Shown piece after piece: positions 7,123 to 14,483 of a stretch of DNA of 64,000 nucleotides (its first letter is position 1; every line of letters starts with the position of its first letter). The notes beneath the pieces are model-generated. The model searched no databases. It saw nothing but the letters and a program-made list of their open reading frames with translations, and was not told the DNA's origin. The position numbers were made by a program, and so were the translations under genes. The DNA is from Crossiella cryophila (GTDB lineage: Bacteria > Actinomycetota > Actinomycetes > Mycobacteriales > Pseudonocardiaceae), in contig NZ_JACHMH010000001.1 of the NCBI RefSeq assembly GCF_014204915.1, forward strand, positions 1,364,001 to 1,428,000. Reading direction: 5' to 3'.

Positions 7123-8922
7123 TCACTGGCGGGCCACCATGATCGGCAGGAAGGCGTAGGCGGTCGGGGTGTCCCAGCTGGTGCCAACCGCACGCACCTC
7201 CACGGTGTGCGGACCGGCCGAGGTGCTGCTCAGGTTCAGCGCGATCCGCCAGCTGCCAGCCGCGCCGGGGCCGTCCTTGGCGGTGGGCAGCACCGCCAGC
7301 CGGTCCCCGTCCAGCCGCACCTCCAGCCCGGCGAGCCCGGCCAGTTCGCCTGCCGCGAGCTGCCCGGCCCTGCCGTCCAGCCGGATCTCGATCACCGCCC
7401 GCCCCTTGGCCACCGGCTCCCCGCCGGGCACCGGCCGCCCGGCCGCGTCCAGCAGCGTCGCACCCGGCTCGGCCAGCGCGGGCCCCGGCCGGGGCAGCCT
7501 GCGGTCGGCCCGGTTGGCAGGCGGCTCGTCCGCGGCCTGGCCGGGGGCCGGGCGCAGGTCCAGCGAGGCAGGGCCGTAGTCCAGCTGGACCATCGGGTTC
7601 TCCTGCCGGAGCTGCACATCCAGCAGGTAGCGCTGGGTGTCCACCGCGAGCGCGGCCGCGGGCAGCTCCGCGACCACCGGGAACCAGCTGCCCGCGGTCA
7701 GCCCCAGGCCGGGGAACACCGGCCGCACCGGGTACCCGACGCCGTTGACGAACGCGGTGAGCTTCGGCTCCCGCGCGTCCAGCGGCGAGCGCACCGCCAT
7801 CCGCAACAACGCGCCCTCGGCCCCGCGCAGCATCCGGGTGTCCTCCGGCGCCTTGGGCGCGGCCGAACGGGGGAGGTCCACCAGCACCCGTGGCGTCACC
7901 CGCAGCGGCGGCGCCGGCACCGGCTCGCTGTCGAAGGCGACCAGGTCCAGCAGCACATCGGTGACCCCGCTGCCCCGCCCGCCGAAGCCGAGTAACACGG
8001 TGGCCTGCCGCCAGGTCCGCGCCACCGGCGTCGCGCCCAGCACCTGGCCGTCCCGCGACACCCGCAACTCACCACCGGCGAAGACGATCTCCCACCGCTG
8101 CGAACGCCCCACCGGCGGCGCGGCCAGCCCCGGCAGCCGCGCCTCCCCGCCGGGGTGGCGCACCAGCACGCCCTCGGTGCTCAGGTCCACCCGGATCGTC
8201 CCCGGCGGCAGTGCCCGATCACCGACGATATCCACCGGCCCCGGCACGAAGTCCACGGTCAGCCGGTCCCGGTGCTCCGGCGCGTCGGTCTCCAGCACCA
8301 GCCGCCCGCCGTTGTCGTGCAACCGGAACGGCGTGCGCGCCCGCAACCCGGTCGGCCGGTCCCCGCAGTTCGCGCTGACCACCAGCCGCCCACCGGCCAC
8401 CCCGGTCCAGGCACACCCCGGCCGCTGCACCAGCTGCCAGCGCGAGCCCACCTCGTCCTCGGTGCCGTCGAAGAGATCGAGGAAACCCCAGTCCCCGTCC
8501 GGTGTGCGCGGCGTGCCCGACCCGCCGAGCGGATCGGAACGCTGCCCGAAGGCATCCACCGCCCGCACCTCGACCGGATAGGCCAGCCCGTCGGTGAGCC
8601 CGTCCAGCTGCGCGCTGCGCTCGGCCACCAACCGGGTCCGCCGGTCATTGCCCCAGGTCACCTCATACCCGGCGGCCTCGCCCAACCAGCTCAGCACCAA
8701 CCGCCGCGACCCTGGCCGGACGTCCAGTCCGGTGGGCGCGGCAGGTTTGGCGCCGGGCACCGGCAGCAGCACGCCATCGGCCCGGAACTCGGTCATGGTC
8801 CGGTACGGCGGCAACTCGGGCTGCGCGGGTTGCTCCTCACCGGACCCGCGCAGCACCACCACCGTCCCGACCAGCAGCACCGCGGCGCCCAACACCGCCG
8901 CCAGCCGCAGCCGAGGTTCCAT
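7123..8922 (-). CDS. Membrane-anchored extracellular protein with fibronectin type III-like domain
   Basis: A 599-residue protein with an N-terminal hydrophobic anchor (about residues 6-25, LAAVLGAAVLLVGTVVVL) and an extracytoplasmic body. Residues about 60-140 look like a fibronectin type III domain (APTGLDVRPGSRRLVLSW ... YPVEVRAVDAFGQRSDP). Residues about 150-320 look like a concanavalin/LamG-type sandwich (FLDLFDGTEDEVGSRW ... QRWEIVFAGGELRVSRDGQ). The C-terminal third is rich in beta-strand-like sequence with two Pro-rich linkers. No catalytic motif is apparent, so carbohydrate or surface binding is inferred. The ATG is preceded by TAACGT at 6 nt, a leaderless-type promoter. Confidence 0.62.
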   Translation of the reverse strand: MEPRLRLAAVLGAAVLLVGTVVVLRGSGEEQPAQPELPPYRTMTEFRADGVLLPVPGAKPAAPTGLDVRPGSRRLVLSWLGEAAGYEVTWGNDRRTRLVAERSAQLDGLTDGLAYPVEVRAVDAFGQRSDPLGGSGTPRTPDGDWGFLDLFDGTEDEVGSRWQLVQRPGCAWTGVAGGRLVVSANCGDRPTGLRARTPFRLHDNGGRLVLETDAPEHRDRLTVDFVPGPVDIVGDRALPPGTIRVDLSTEGVLVRHPGGEARLPGLAAPPVGRSQRWEIVFAGGELRVSRDGQVLGATPVARTWRQATVLLGFGGRGSGVTDVLLDLVAFDSEPVPAPPLRVTPRVLVDLPRSAAPKAPEDTRMLRGAEGALLRMAVRSPLDAREPKLTAFVNGVGYPVRPVFPGLGLTAGSWFPVVAELPAAALAVDTQRYLLDVQLRQENPMVQLDYGPASLDLRPAPGQAADEPPANRADRRLPRPGPALAEPGATLLDAAGRPVPGGEPVAKGRAVIEIRLDGRAGQLAAGELAGLAGLEVRLDGDRLAVLPTAKDGPGAAGSWRIALNLSSTSAGPHTVEVRAVGTSWDTPTAYAFLPIMVARQ

Positions 8923-8949
8923 CCGCCCACGTTAGGCGGGCGAGCAGAC

Positions 8950-10071
8950 TCAGTACAGGCGTTGCACCACAGCGGTGTAACTACCCCACTCCGGACCGCC
9001 CAGCTCATCCTCGACCAAGTGGAGCACCCGGCAACCCACGTGCTCCAGCAACGAGCGGAACAGCGCTGGTGGCAGCGGGAACATCTCGATGCCGCCCGCG
9101 TCCTCGGTCACCGGCGCCTCCTCCGCCTCGGCCGAGGGTTCCGTGGCCACCACAACGGGCTCGGCCACCGGTGCGGCCACCGAGTGCGGGGTGATCTCGA
9201 CCGGGATCCGGGTGGTCGCCGAGCCGACGCCCTGGAACCAGGTGACCCCCTCCAGCACCATGTCCAGCTCCAGCTCGTACCGGCCGGGCTCGACGGGCGC
9301 GTTGATCTCCAGCACCAGGGTGGCCGAGGCGCCGGCGGCCAGGCCGCTCAACGGCAGCTGGGCCCGGCCGTCGTCGCCGATGACCACCGCGCCCTCGCGC
9401 AGCCAGTGGTTGCCGAGCTGGAGGAAGGGGGAGAAGTGCCAGTGGTGCTCGCTCAGGTTGGTCACCTGCACCCGCACCGCGCTCTGCTGGCCTGGCGTCA
9501 GGCTCGCCGGCGCGGCCACCACCTCCACCGCGGCCCGGCATCCCGCGGGCACCGGCATCGGGTTCTTGCGGTGGCTGGGCAGCTGGAGCACCAGCAACCC
9601 GCCCGGCCGGACCACCCGGACAAGTTCCAGCAGGCTGGCCACCTTGGGCAGCGGCGGGATGTGCTGGAGCACGATCAGGCTCAGCGCCCCGTCGAAACTG
9701 GCGTCCTCGAAGGGCAGCGCGCGACCGTCGTAGGCGACGAACTCGGTGCGTTCGGGGAACCGCGCCATCGTCCTGGCCTGCTCGACCATGGAGGGCGCGA
9801 TGTCCACCCCCACCACGTCCAGCCCGGTCTCGGCCAGCGCGTTGCTCAGCCTGCCGAGCCCGCAGCCGAAGTCGAGCACCCGGCCGGTGAACTTGAGATC
9901 CAGTTCGGCCAGCCTGCCCGCGACGTGCTGGACGTGCCGGTGGCCGGTGGCCATGAACTCGTCGTGGTCCCACCGGTTGTGCCTGCGGTCCGGATCGGAC
10001 AGCACCGCCCAGTACGGATCCTGTTTGCCCAGGTTGTCCCAGGTGGCCTGCAGGCCGCGCACATCGTTCAC
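8950..10071 (-). CDS. SAM-dependent methyltransferase with an inserted Ig-like domain
   Basis: A 373-residue class I methyltransferase. The SAM-binding motif I is VLDFGCGLGRLS (about residues 65-76), followed by VVGVDIAPSM (motif II acid) and the FDGALSLIVLQHIP motif, then VVRPGGLLVLQLP. After this core, about 110 residues look like an all-beta Ig/CARDB-type domain (VRVQVTNLSEHHWHF ... PGRYELELDMVLEG). A Pro/Ala/Glu-rich linker then returns to a final methyltransferase-like element (LFRSLLEHVGCRVLHLVED). The GTG start overlaps the tyrA stop codon by 4 bases (GTGA), so the two are translationally coupled; a longer open frame upstream merely runs through tyrA. Substrate unknown; the beta domain suggests a large or glycan-like acceptor. 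Confidence 0.8.
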   Translation of the reverse strand: MNDVRGLQATWDNLGKQDPYWAVLSDPDRRHNRWDHDEFMATGHRHVQHVAGRLAELDLKFTGRVLDFGCGLGRLSNALAETGLDVVGVDIAPSMVEQARTMARFPERTEFVAYDGRALPFEDASFDGALSLIVLQHIPPLPKVASLLELVRVVRPGGLLVLQLPSHRKNPMPVPAGCRAAVEVVAAPASLTPGQQSAVRVQVTNLSEHHWHFSPFLQLGNHWLREGAVVIGDDGRAQLPLSGLAAGASATLVLEINAPVEPGRYELELDMVLEGVTWFQGVGSATTRIPVEITPHSVAAPVAEPVVVATEPSAEAEEAPVTEDAGGIEMFPLPPALFRSLLEHVGCRVLHLVEDELGGPEWGSYTAVVQRLY

Positions 10072-11045
10072 GGGTTGCCCAGTTCCTCTCCGACGGCCAG
10101 ATCGTCCTCGATCGAGGTGATCCGCCCACCCAGTGTGCCCAGGTCGAGCAGTTCGTCCAGGGCGTTGGGGTCCTTCAGGTCGATCCGGATCTCGGCCGGG
10201 CCTGCCTGCGGGGTGGCGGTGAAGCCACGGCGGGCCTCGTGCCCGGCGTCCACGGTGACCGCCAGGCCGCCGGTGGAGGCCAGTGAGCCGCGGGCCGCGC
10301 CCAGCCGGCCCAGGGCCTCGTCCAGCGCCTCCAGCAGTGCCGACCGGTTGCCCTCGCACATGGCCCTGACCAGTTCCGGGCGGGTGCCCGCGACCCTGGT
10401 GCCGTCGGTGAAGGAGCCGGCGGCCAGCGACCAGGCCAGTGGGCCGCCCTCGGCGCCGACCGCGGCCAGCACCGCGGCGAACAGGTGCGGCAGGTGCGAG
10501 ATGCGGGCGACGGTGGCGTCGTGCTGTTCCGGCGTGGCCGGGATGACGTGCGCGCCGCAGGCGATGGCCAGCCGGGCGACCTGGGCCCAGCGGGTCAGGT
10601 CGGTCTCCTCCTCGGCGGTGACCACCCAGGGCGCGCCGCGGAACAGCTCGGCCGAACCAGCGGCCCAGCCGGACTCGGTGGAGCCCGCCATCGGGTGGCC
10701 GCCCACGTAGCGGACCGAGGGCAGGATGCGGCCCACCGCCTCGGCCACCGGGCCCTTCACGCTGACCACGTCGGTCAGCGGGCAGGACGGGGCCAGCGCG
10801 CGGATCTGCCGGAGCACCTCCTCCAGCGCGGTCAGCGGCACGGCCAGGACGATCAGCGCGTCCTCGTCCGCGGCCCGGCGCAGCGCGTCCTCCACGCTCG
10901 CCTCGACGTCATAGCCGTCGGCCAGCGCCGCGTCTCGATCTCCCTCGGACTTGGTCGCGCCCCACGCCGGATATCCGGCCGACCGGACCGCCCGTAGCAC
11001 CGAGCCGCCGATCAGCCCGAGCCCGAGCACACACACCGAATGCAT
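10068..11045 (-). CDS. tyrA: Prephenate dehydrogenase
   Basis: A 325-residue NAD(P)-dependent enzyme converting prephenate to 4-hydroxyphenylpyruvate (or arogenate to tyrosine) in tyrosine synthesis. The Rossmann motif GLGLIGGS opens the protein, and the TyrA signature GGHPMAGSTESGW lies near the middle with DVVSVKGPV before it. The start ATG is preceded by GGAAGGATGG. Its stop overlaps the GTG of the downstream methyltransferase, and the gene probably heads that two-gene operon. There is no fused ACT or chorismate mutase domain of clear identity at the C-terminus, though the last 60 residues (EIRIDLKDPNALDELLDLGT) could be a regulatory tail. Confidence 0.92.
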   Translation of the reverse strand: MHSVCVLGLGLIGGSVLRAVRSAGYPAWGATKSEGDRDAALADGYDVEASVEDALRRAADEDALIVLAVPLTALEEVLRQIRALAPSCPLTDVVSVKGPVAEAVGRILPSVRYVGGHPMAGSTESGWAAGSAELFRGAPWVVTAEEETDLTRWAQVARLAIACGAHVIPATPEQHDATVARISHLPHLFAAVLAAVGAEGGPLAWSLAAGSFTDGTRVAGTRPELVRAMCEGNRSALLEALDEALGRLGAARGSLASTGGLAVTVDAGHEARRGFTATPQAGPAEIRIDLKDPNALDELLDLGTLGGRITSIEDDLAVGEELGNP

Positions 11046-11083
11046 TCATCCATCCTTCCGCTGCCCTCACCCCGCAGGGTTTG

Positions 11084-11572
11084 CTACCCCGTGTTCCCGG
11101 CGTTGTCTGCCTGGTTCGCGGGAGAAGCGGTTATCCGGAGTTCTTCCTCGGTCAGCGCCCACACCGGTTCACTGCCCAGCGGCGGACCAGCGGTGACCTG
11201 GATCCCGTTGATCCGGTACTCGTCCCGGCTCGGTGCCACGGTGTACCCGGCGTTGCGCAGGATGGCGGTCATCGCCGTGGCCATCGCCTCGCCGATCTTG
11301 TACGCGTAGCCGACCACCGGATCGTCCAGCCTGCCGCTGGTGACCGCCCGTCGGCCGACGTGGGCCAGCCGTGGACTGACCGTCCACTCCACGTGCACCC
11401 CGCCTGCCGCGTCCTGCCCCGGGTCGACGCTGACCTCCGCGCCCGGGTGCAGGTCGCTGGCCAGCGTCTTGGGCACCACCGGCAGTCCGGCCGCGGCCAG
11501 TTCGTCCCGCACGCAGACGGCCAGGAACTCCCGCCTGCCCAGCTCCTCCGGATCGGCCTTCTCGAAGCTCAC
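11084..11572 (-). CDS. Conserved actinobacterial protein of unknown function, coupled to the M20 amidohydrolase
   Basis: A 162-residue protein not matched to a named family. It has no signal peptide or membrane segment. Visible features are an acidic N-terminus (FEKADPEELGRREFLAVCV), a repeated VEWTVSPRLAHVGRRAV region and a YRINGIQVTAGPP strand near the C-terminus. The GTG start overlaps the stop codon of the upstream amidohydrolase by 4 bases (GTGA), so the two are almost certainly co-translated and functionally linked. A longer frame begins inside the amidohydrolase gene but that segment lacks protein-like composition. Confidence 0.7.
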   Translation of the reverse strand: MSFEKADPEELGRREFLAVCVRDELAAAGLPVVPKTLASDLHPGAEVSVDPGQDAAGGVHVEWTVSPRLAHVGRRAVTSGRLDDPVVGYAYKIGEAMATAMTAILRNAGYTVAPSRDEYRINGIQVTAGPPLGSEPVWALTEEELRITASPANQADNAGNTG

Positions 11573-12789
11573 CGCAGCGCGTCCAGTGCGAAACCGGCGT
11601 ACATGGCCACCCCGTGCGCCATCGCGGCCTCGTCGAAGATCACCCGGTTGGAGTGGTTGGCCGCGGCCTCGTGCACCGGGGTGCCCGGCGGGCAGGCGCC
11701 GAGGAAGGCCATCGCGCCCGGCACCTCCTGCAGCACGTAGGACCAGTCCTCGGCGCCCATCAGCGGATCCTGCATGGGTGCGGCGTGTGCCGGGCCGAGC
11801 ACCGCGGCGGCCAGGTCGACCACGCCGGGGCCGACCACCTCGTCGTTGACGGTGACCCCGTAACCCAGGATCACCTCGACCTCGGCGGTGCAGCCGTGCG
11901 CGGCGGCCACGTGCTCGCACACCCGGCGGGCCTCCTCGTGCACCAGCACGCGGGTGCTCTCCGAGAGTGCCCGGATGGTGCCCTGCAGGTGTGCCACCTC
12001 GGGGATGATGTTGCTGGTGGTGCCCGCCTTGATGTGCGCGATGGTGACCACGGCCGGGTCGAACACGCTGATCCGGCGGGTGATCATGGTTTGCAGCGCG
12101 CCGACCATGGCCGCGGCGGCAGGCACCGGGTCCAGCGCGTCGTGCGGGGCCGAGGCGTGCCCGCCGCGGCCGGTGACGGTCACGTTCAGGATGTCCGAGG
12201 AGGCCATGATCGGCCCCGGCCGGGACTGGAACATGCCGCTGGCCAGGGTCGAGGTGATGTGGATGGCCAGCGCCCGGTCCGGCCGGGCGCCCGCGATGTC
12301 CAGCAGCCCCTCGTCCAGCATGAACTTGGCCCCGTGGTGCCCCTCCTCGCCGGGCTGGAACATGAACACCACCTTCCCGGCCAGGTCCTCCCGCCGCGCG
12401 CTGAGCAGCCGGGCGGCCGAGGCGAGCATCGCCACGTGCGTGTCGTGCCCGCAGGCGTGCATGGTGCCGGGGGTGGCCGAGGCGAACTCCAGTCCGGTGT
12501 CCTCGGTCAGCGGCAGCGCGTCCATGTCCGCGCGCAGCAGCACCGTCCGGCCCGGCTTCGCACCCTCCAGCACACCGACCACCGAGGTGGTGGACTCGCC
12601 GGTGTGCGTGCTCAGCGGCAGGTCGGCCAGCTCGCCGAGCACCGCGGCCTGGGTGGTCGGCAGCCGCAGTCCCTGCTCGGGGTGGCGGTGGATCCGGCGG
12701 CGTAGCGCGACCGTTCGCGGCTGGAGGTCACGAGCCTGGTCCAGGACGCCGGCGAGCCGGGCGTCCGCGGGGTGCACGGGAGCGCTCAT
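11569..12789 (-). CDS. M20-family amidohydrolase (N-acyl amino acid / hippurate hydrolase type)
   Basis: A 406-residue di-metal hydrolase of the AmiA/HipO/IAA-amino-acid hydrolase group, removing acyl groups from N-acyl amino acids. Metal-site motifs are HACGHDTHVAML (His, Asp), FMFQPGEEGHHGAKFM (catalytic Glu and metal Glu) and the His-containing C-terminal AANHSNRVIFDE. The dimerisation-domain motif GRGGHASAPHDALDP is also present. Cytoplasmic, no signal peptide. It heads a coupled pair with the 162-aa unknown protein. Substrate cannot be specified from sequence; other members also deacylate N-acetyl-diaminopimelate-like compounds. Confidence 0.9.
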   Translation of the reverse strand: MSAPVHPADARLAGVLDQARDLQPRTVALRRRIHRHPEQGLRLPTTQAAVLGELADLPLSTHTGESTTSVVGVLEGAKPGRTVLLRADMDALPLTEDTGLEFASATPGTMHACGHDTHVAMLASAARLLSARREDLAGKVVFMFQPGEEGHHGAKFMLDEGLLDIAGARPDRALAIHITSTLASGMFQSRPGPIMASSDILNVTVTGRGGHASAPHDALDPVPAAAAMVGALQTMITRRISVFDPAVVTIAHIKAGTTSNIIPEVAHLQGTIRALSESTRVLVHEEARRVCEHVAAAHGCTAEVEVILGYGVTVNDEVVGPGVVDLAAAVLGPAHAAPMQDPLMGAEDWSYVLQEVPGAMAFLGACPPGTPVHEAAANHSNRVIFDEAAMAHGVAMYAGFALDALR

Positions 12790-12877
12790 GGGGACAGTGT
12801 CGCCTGTGGGCCGGACCCGGGGACACCTTCCGTTGGCACGCCACGCCGCGTACGCGGGATAGTGCTTTCGGGTTAAG

Positions 12878-12894
12878 CGTTATGCGCATAACGT
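12878..12894 (+). promoter_or_regulatory. Perfect 16-bp palindrome overlapping a leaderless-type -10 box before the tadA module
   Basis: CGTTATGC|GCATAACG (12878-12893) is an exact palindrome ending 8 bases before the ATG at 12902. The downstream half overlaps TAACGT (12889-12894), which is 7 nt from the ATG and would serve as -10 for a leaderless transcript. A repressor bound here would occlude the promoter. Confidence 0.5.
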
Positions 12895-12901
12895 GTGCCC
12901 C

Positions 12902-13390
12902 ATGTCGGTGCAGGAGCCGGTAATCGGCTTCGCGGTTGCGGTGGTTCGTGAGGAAGGCCGTTGGCGGTGTGCGCCGATGGACAGTTCGGCGCTGGCCGAC
13001 CTGGACGCGGCGATCACCGAACTGCGCAAGGCAAGGTCCACGGGCGCGGTGTTCGGCATGCTGGCCGTCGACGACGAGTTCTTCGTGCTCATCCGGCCGG
13101 CCCCCACCGGGGTGGCGCTGCTGCTCTCGGACGCGGGCGCCGGACTGGACTACGACGTGGCCGCCGACGTGCTGGACCAGCTCAGGGTCGAGCCGCCGGA
13201 CCCCGACGACGAGGACATCTGGCCTGCCGGTGACTTCACCATGCTGGCCGACCTCGGCCTGCCGGAACCCGAGTTGCAGCTCATCGTGGACGACATCGAC
13301 CTGTACCCGGACGAGCAGCTGATGATGATCGCCCAGCGCTGCGGGTTCGCCGAGGAGCTGAGCAAGGTCACCGAGCGGCTGCAGCAGTGA
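12902..13390 (+). CDS. tRNA adenosine deaminase-associated protein
   Basis: A 162-residue actinobacterial protein always found next to tadA (TIGR03941-type). The sequence begins QEPVIGFAVAVVREEGRW, has the family-like LRKARSTGAVFGMLAVDDEF segment, an acidic PPDPDDEDIWPAGD stretch and the C-terminal VDDIDLYPDEQLMMIAQRCG. No catalytic motif is apparent; it probably assists or regulates tRNA wobble deamination. The ATG at 12902 is preferred over an in-frame GTG at 12893 because it lies 7 nt from a -10-like box. Its stop overlaps the GTG start of tadA by 4 bases. Confidence 0.9.
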   Translation: MSVQEPVIGFAVAVVREEGRWRCAPMDSSALADLDAAITELRKARSTGAVFGMLAVDDEFFVLIRPAPTGVALLLSDAGAGLDYDVAADVLDQLRVEPPDPDDEDIWPAGDFTMLADLGLPEPELQLIVDDIDLYPDEQLMMIAQRCGFAEELSKVTERLQQ

Positions 13391-13863
13391 CCGCACCGCC
13401 CTCGGCGGCGGACCTCGCGGCCATGCGCACCGCGCTGGAGGTGGCGCGCGGTGCGCTGGCCACCGGAGACGTGCCGATCGGCGCGGTGGTGCTGGCCCCT
13501 GACGGCCGGGAACTGGCCAGCGCGCACAACGCCCGCGAGGCGGCGGCCGACCCCACCGCGCACGCCGAGGTGCTGGCCCTGCGCGCCGCGGCCAGGGCCA
13601 ACGGCGACGGCTGGCGCCTGGACGGCTGCACCCTGGTGGTGACCCTGGAGCCGTGCACGATGTGCGCGGGCGCGATCGTGCTGGCCAGGGTGGCCAGGGT
13701 GGTCTTCGGCGCCTGGGAGCCCAAGACCGGCGCGGCCGGTTCGCTGTGGGACGTGCTGCGCGATCGCAGGCTCAACCACCGCCCCGAGGTGCGCGGCGAC
13801 GTGCTGGCCGCGGAGTCCGCCGCGCTGCTCGCGGAGTTCTTCCGGGACCACCGGGACGGGTGA
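13387..13863 (+). CDS. tadA: tRNA-specific adenosine deaminase
   Basis: A 158-residue zinc deaminase converting A34 to inosine in tRNA-Arg(ACG), the tRNA encoded at 1502-1574. The zinc/catalytic motifs HAEVLAL (HAE) and PCTMCAGA (PCxxC) are intact, and the family's NAREAAADPTAHAE and VVFGAWEPKTGAAGS blocks are present. The GTG start overlaps the preceding gene's TGA (GTGA), giving a translationally coupled pair. Essential in most bacteria because it allows CGN decoding. Confidence 0.95.
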   Translation: MTAPPSAADLAAMRTALEVARGALATGDVPIGAVVLAPDGRELASAHNAREAAADPTAHAEVLALRAAARANGDGWRLDGCTLVVTLEPCTMCAGAIVLARVARVVFGAWEPKTGAAGSLWDVLRDRRLNHRPEVRGDVLAAESAALLAEFFRDHRDG

Positions 13864-13964
13864 GTCGGCTCACAAGGGCGTGATACCGGCGGAGAACGGG
13901 CACTCCGTACTGGGTGAGCGACCGGCTCGGAGCCGGTATCCGCCGAAGCTCGAAGGGAGCCCCC

Positions 13965-14171
13965 ATGAGCGTGTTCGACAAGGCCAAGGACAAGGCTGAG
14001 CAGTTGGTCGGCCAGGCCAAGGAGAAGATCGGCCAGCTCACCGGCAACGAGGAGCTGGAGGCCGCTGGCAAGCGCGACCAGCTCACCGGTGAGGTCAAGG
14101 AGACCGCGCACGACGTGCGGGACAAGGCCGCCGAGGCAGTCCAGGATGTCAAGGACAAGTTCCAGAAGTAG
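13965..14171 (+). CDS. CsbD-family stress-associated protein
   Basis: A 68-residue, highly charged, predicted helical protein with the family pattern: MSVFDKAKDKAEQLVGQAKE at the N-terminus, then KIGQLTGNEELEAAGKRDQL. CsbD proteins are abundant general-stress proteins of unknown biochemical role. The ATG follows a GAAGGGAG ribosome site. It stands alone between tadA and tRNA-Ser(CGA). Confidence 0.92.
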   Translation: MSVFDKAKDKAEQLVGQAKEKIGQLTGNEELEAAGKRDQLTGEVKETAHDVRDKAAEAVQDVKDKFQK

Positions 14172-14234
14172 CAGGTCAGCGCCTTGAAGAACCCGATTTC
14201 GGGTTCGTGGTGAACCTTCGGTATTGTTCTCGGC

Positions 14235-14321
14235 GGTGGCGTGTCCGAGCGGCCGAAGGAGCACGCCTCGAAAGCGTGTGAGGGTGCAAGCCCTCCGTGG
14301 GTTCAAATCCCACCGCCACCG
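14235..14321 (+). tRNA. tRNA-Ser (anticodon CGA)
   Basis: Acceptor GGTGGCG pairs with CGCCACC; the anticodon stem CACGC/GCGTG encloses CTCGAAA, giving CGA; a long variable arm and the T-loop GGTTCAAATCC are present. Reads UCG. CCA is not encoded. Confidence 0.95.
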
Positions 14322-14325
14322 CTCC

Positions 14326-14363
14326 GCGAGGGCCGGTTCCCATGAGGGACCGGCCCTCGCTTT
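14326..14363 (+). terminator. Terminator of tRNA-Ser(CGA)
   Basis: A 15-bp stem (14326-14340 with 14346-14360, one G-T pair) and a 5-nt loop are followed by TTT, five bases after the tRNA 3' end. Confidence 0.82.
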
Positions 14364-14483
14364 ATGTCCGGGCTGCCTCATGGGGATGACCTGCGGCAAT
14401 CGTTAGGCGAACGCCTACCAAAGTTCACCCGATCAGGGAAAGATTCCTCCTCCCGACCCCGACCGGGAGGACAAGAGCTTCGG

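Noticed and set aside
10072-10359. Long in-frame N-terminal extension of the methyltransferase frame
   Set aside because: The extension lies entirely within tyrA in another frame, has a repetitive Arg/Gly/Pro composition, and the GTG at 10071 overlaps the tyrA stop by 4 bases, a clear start.
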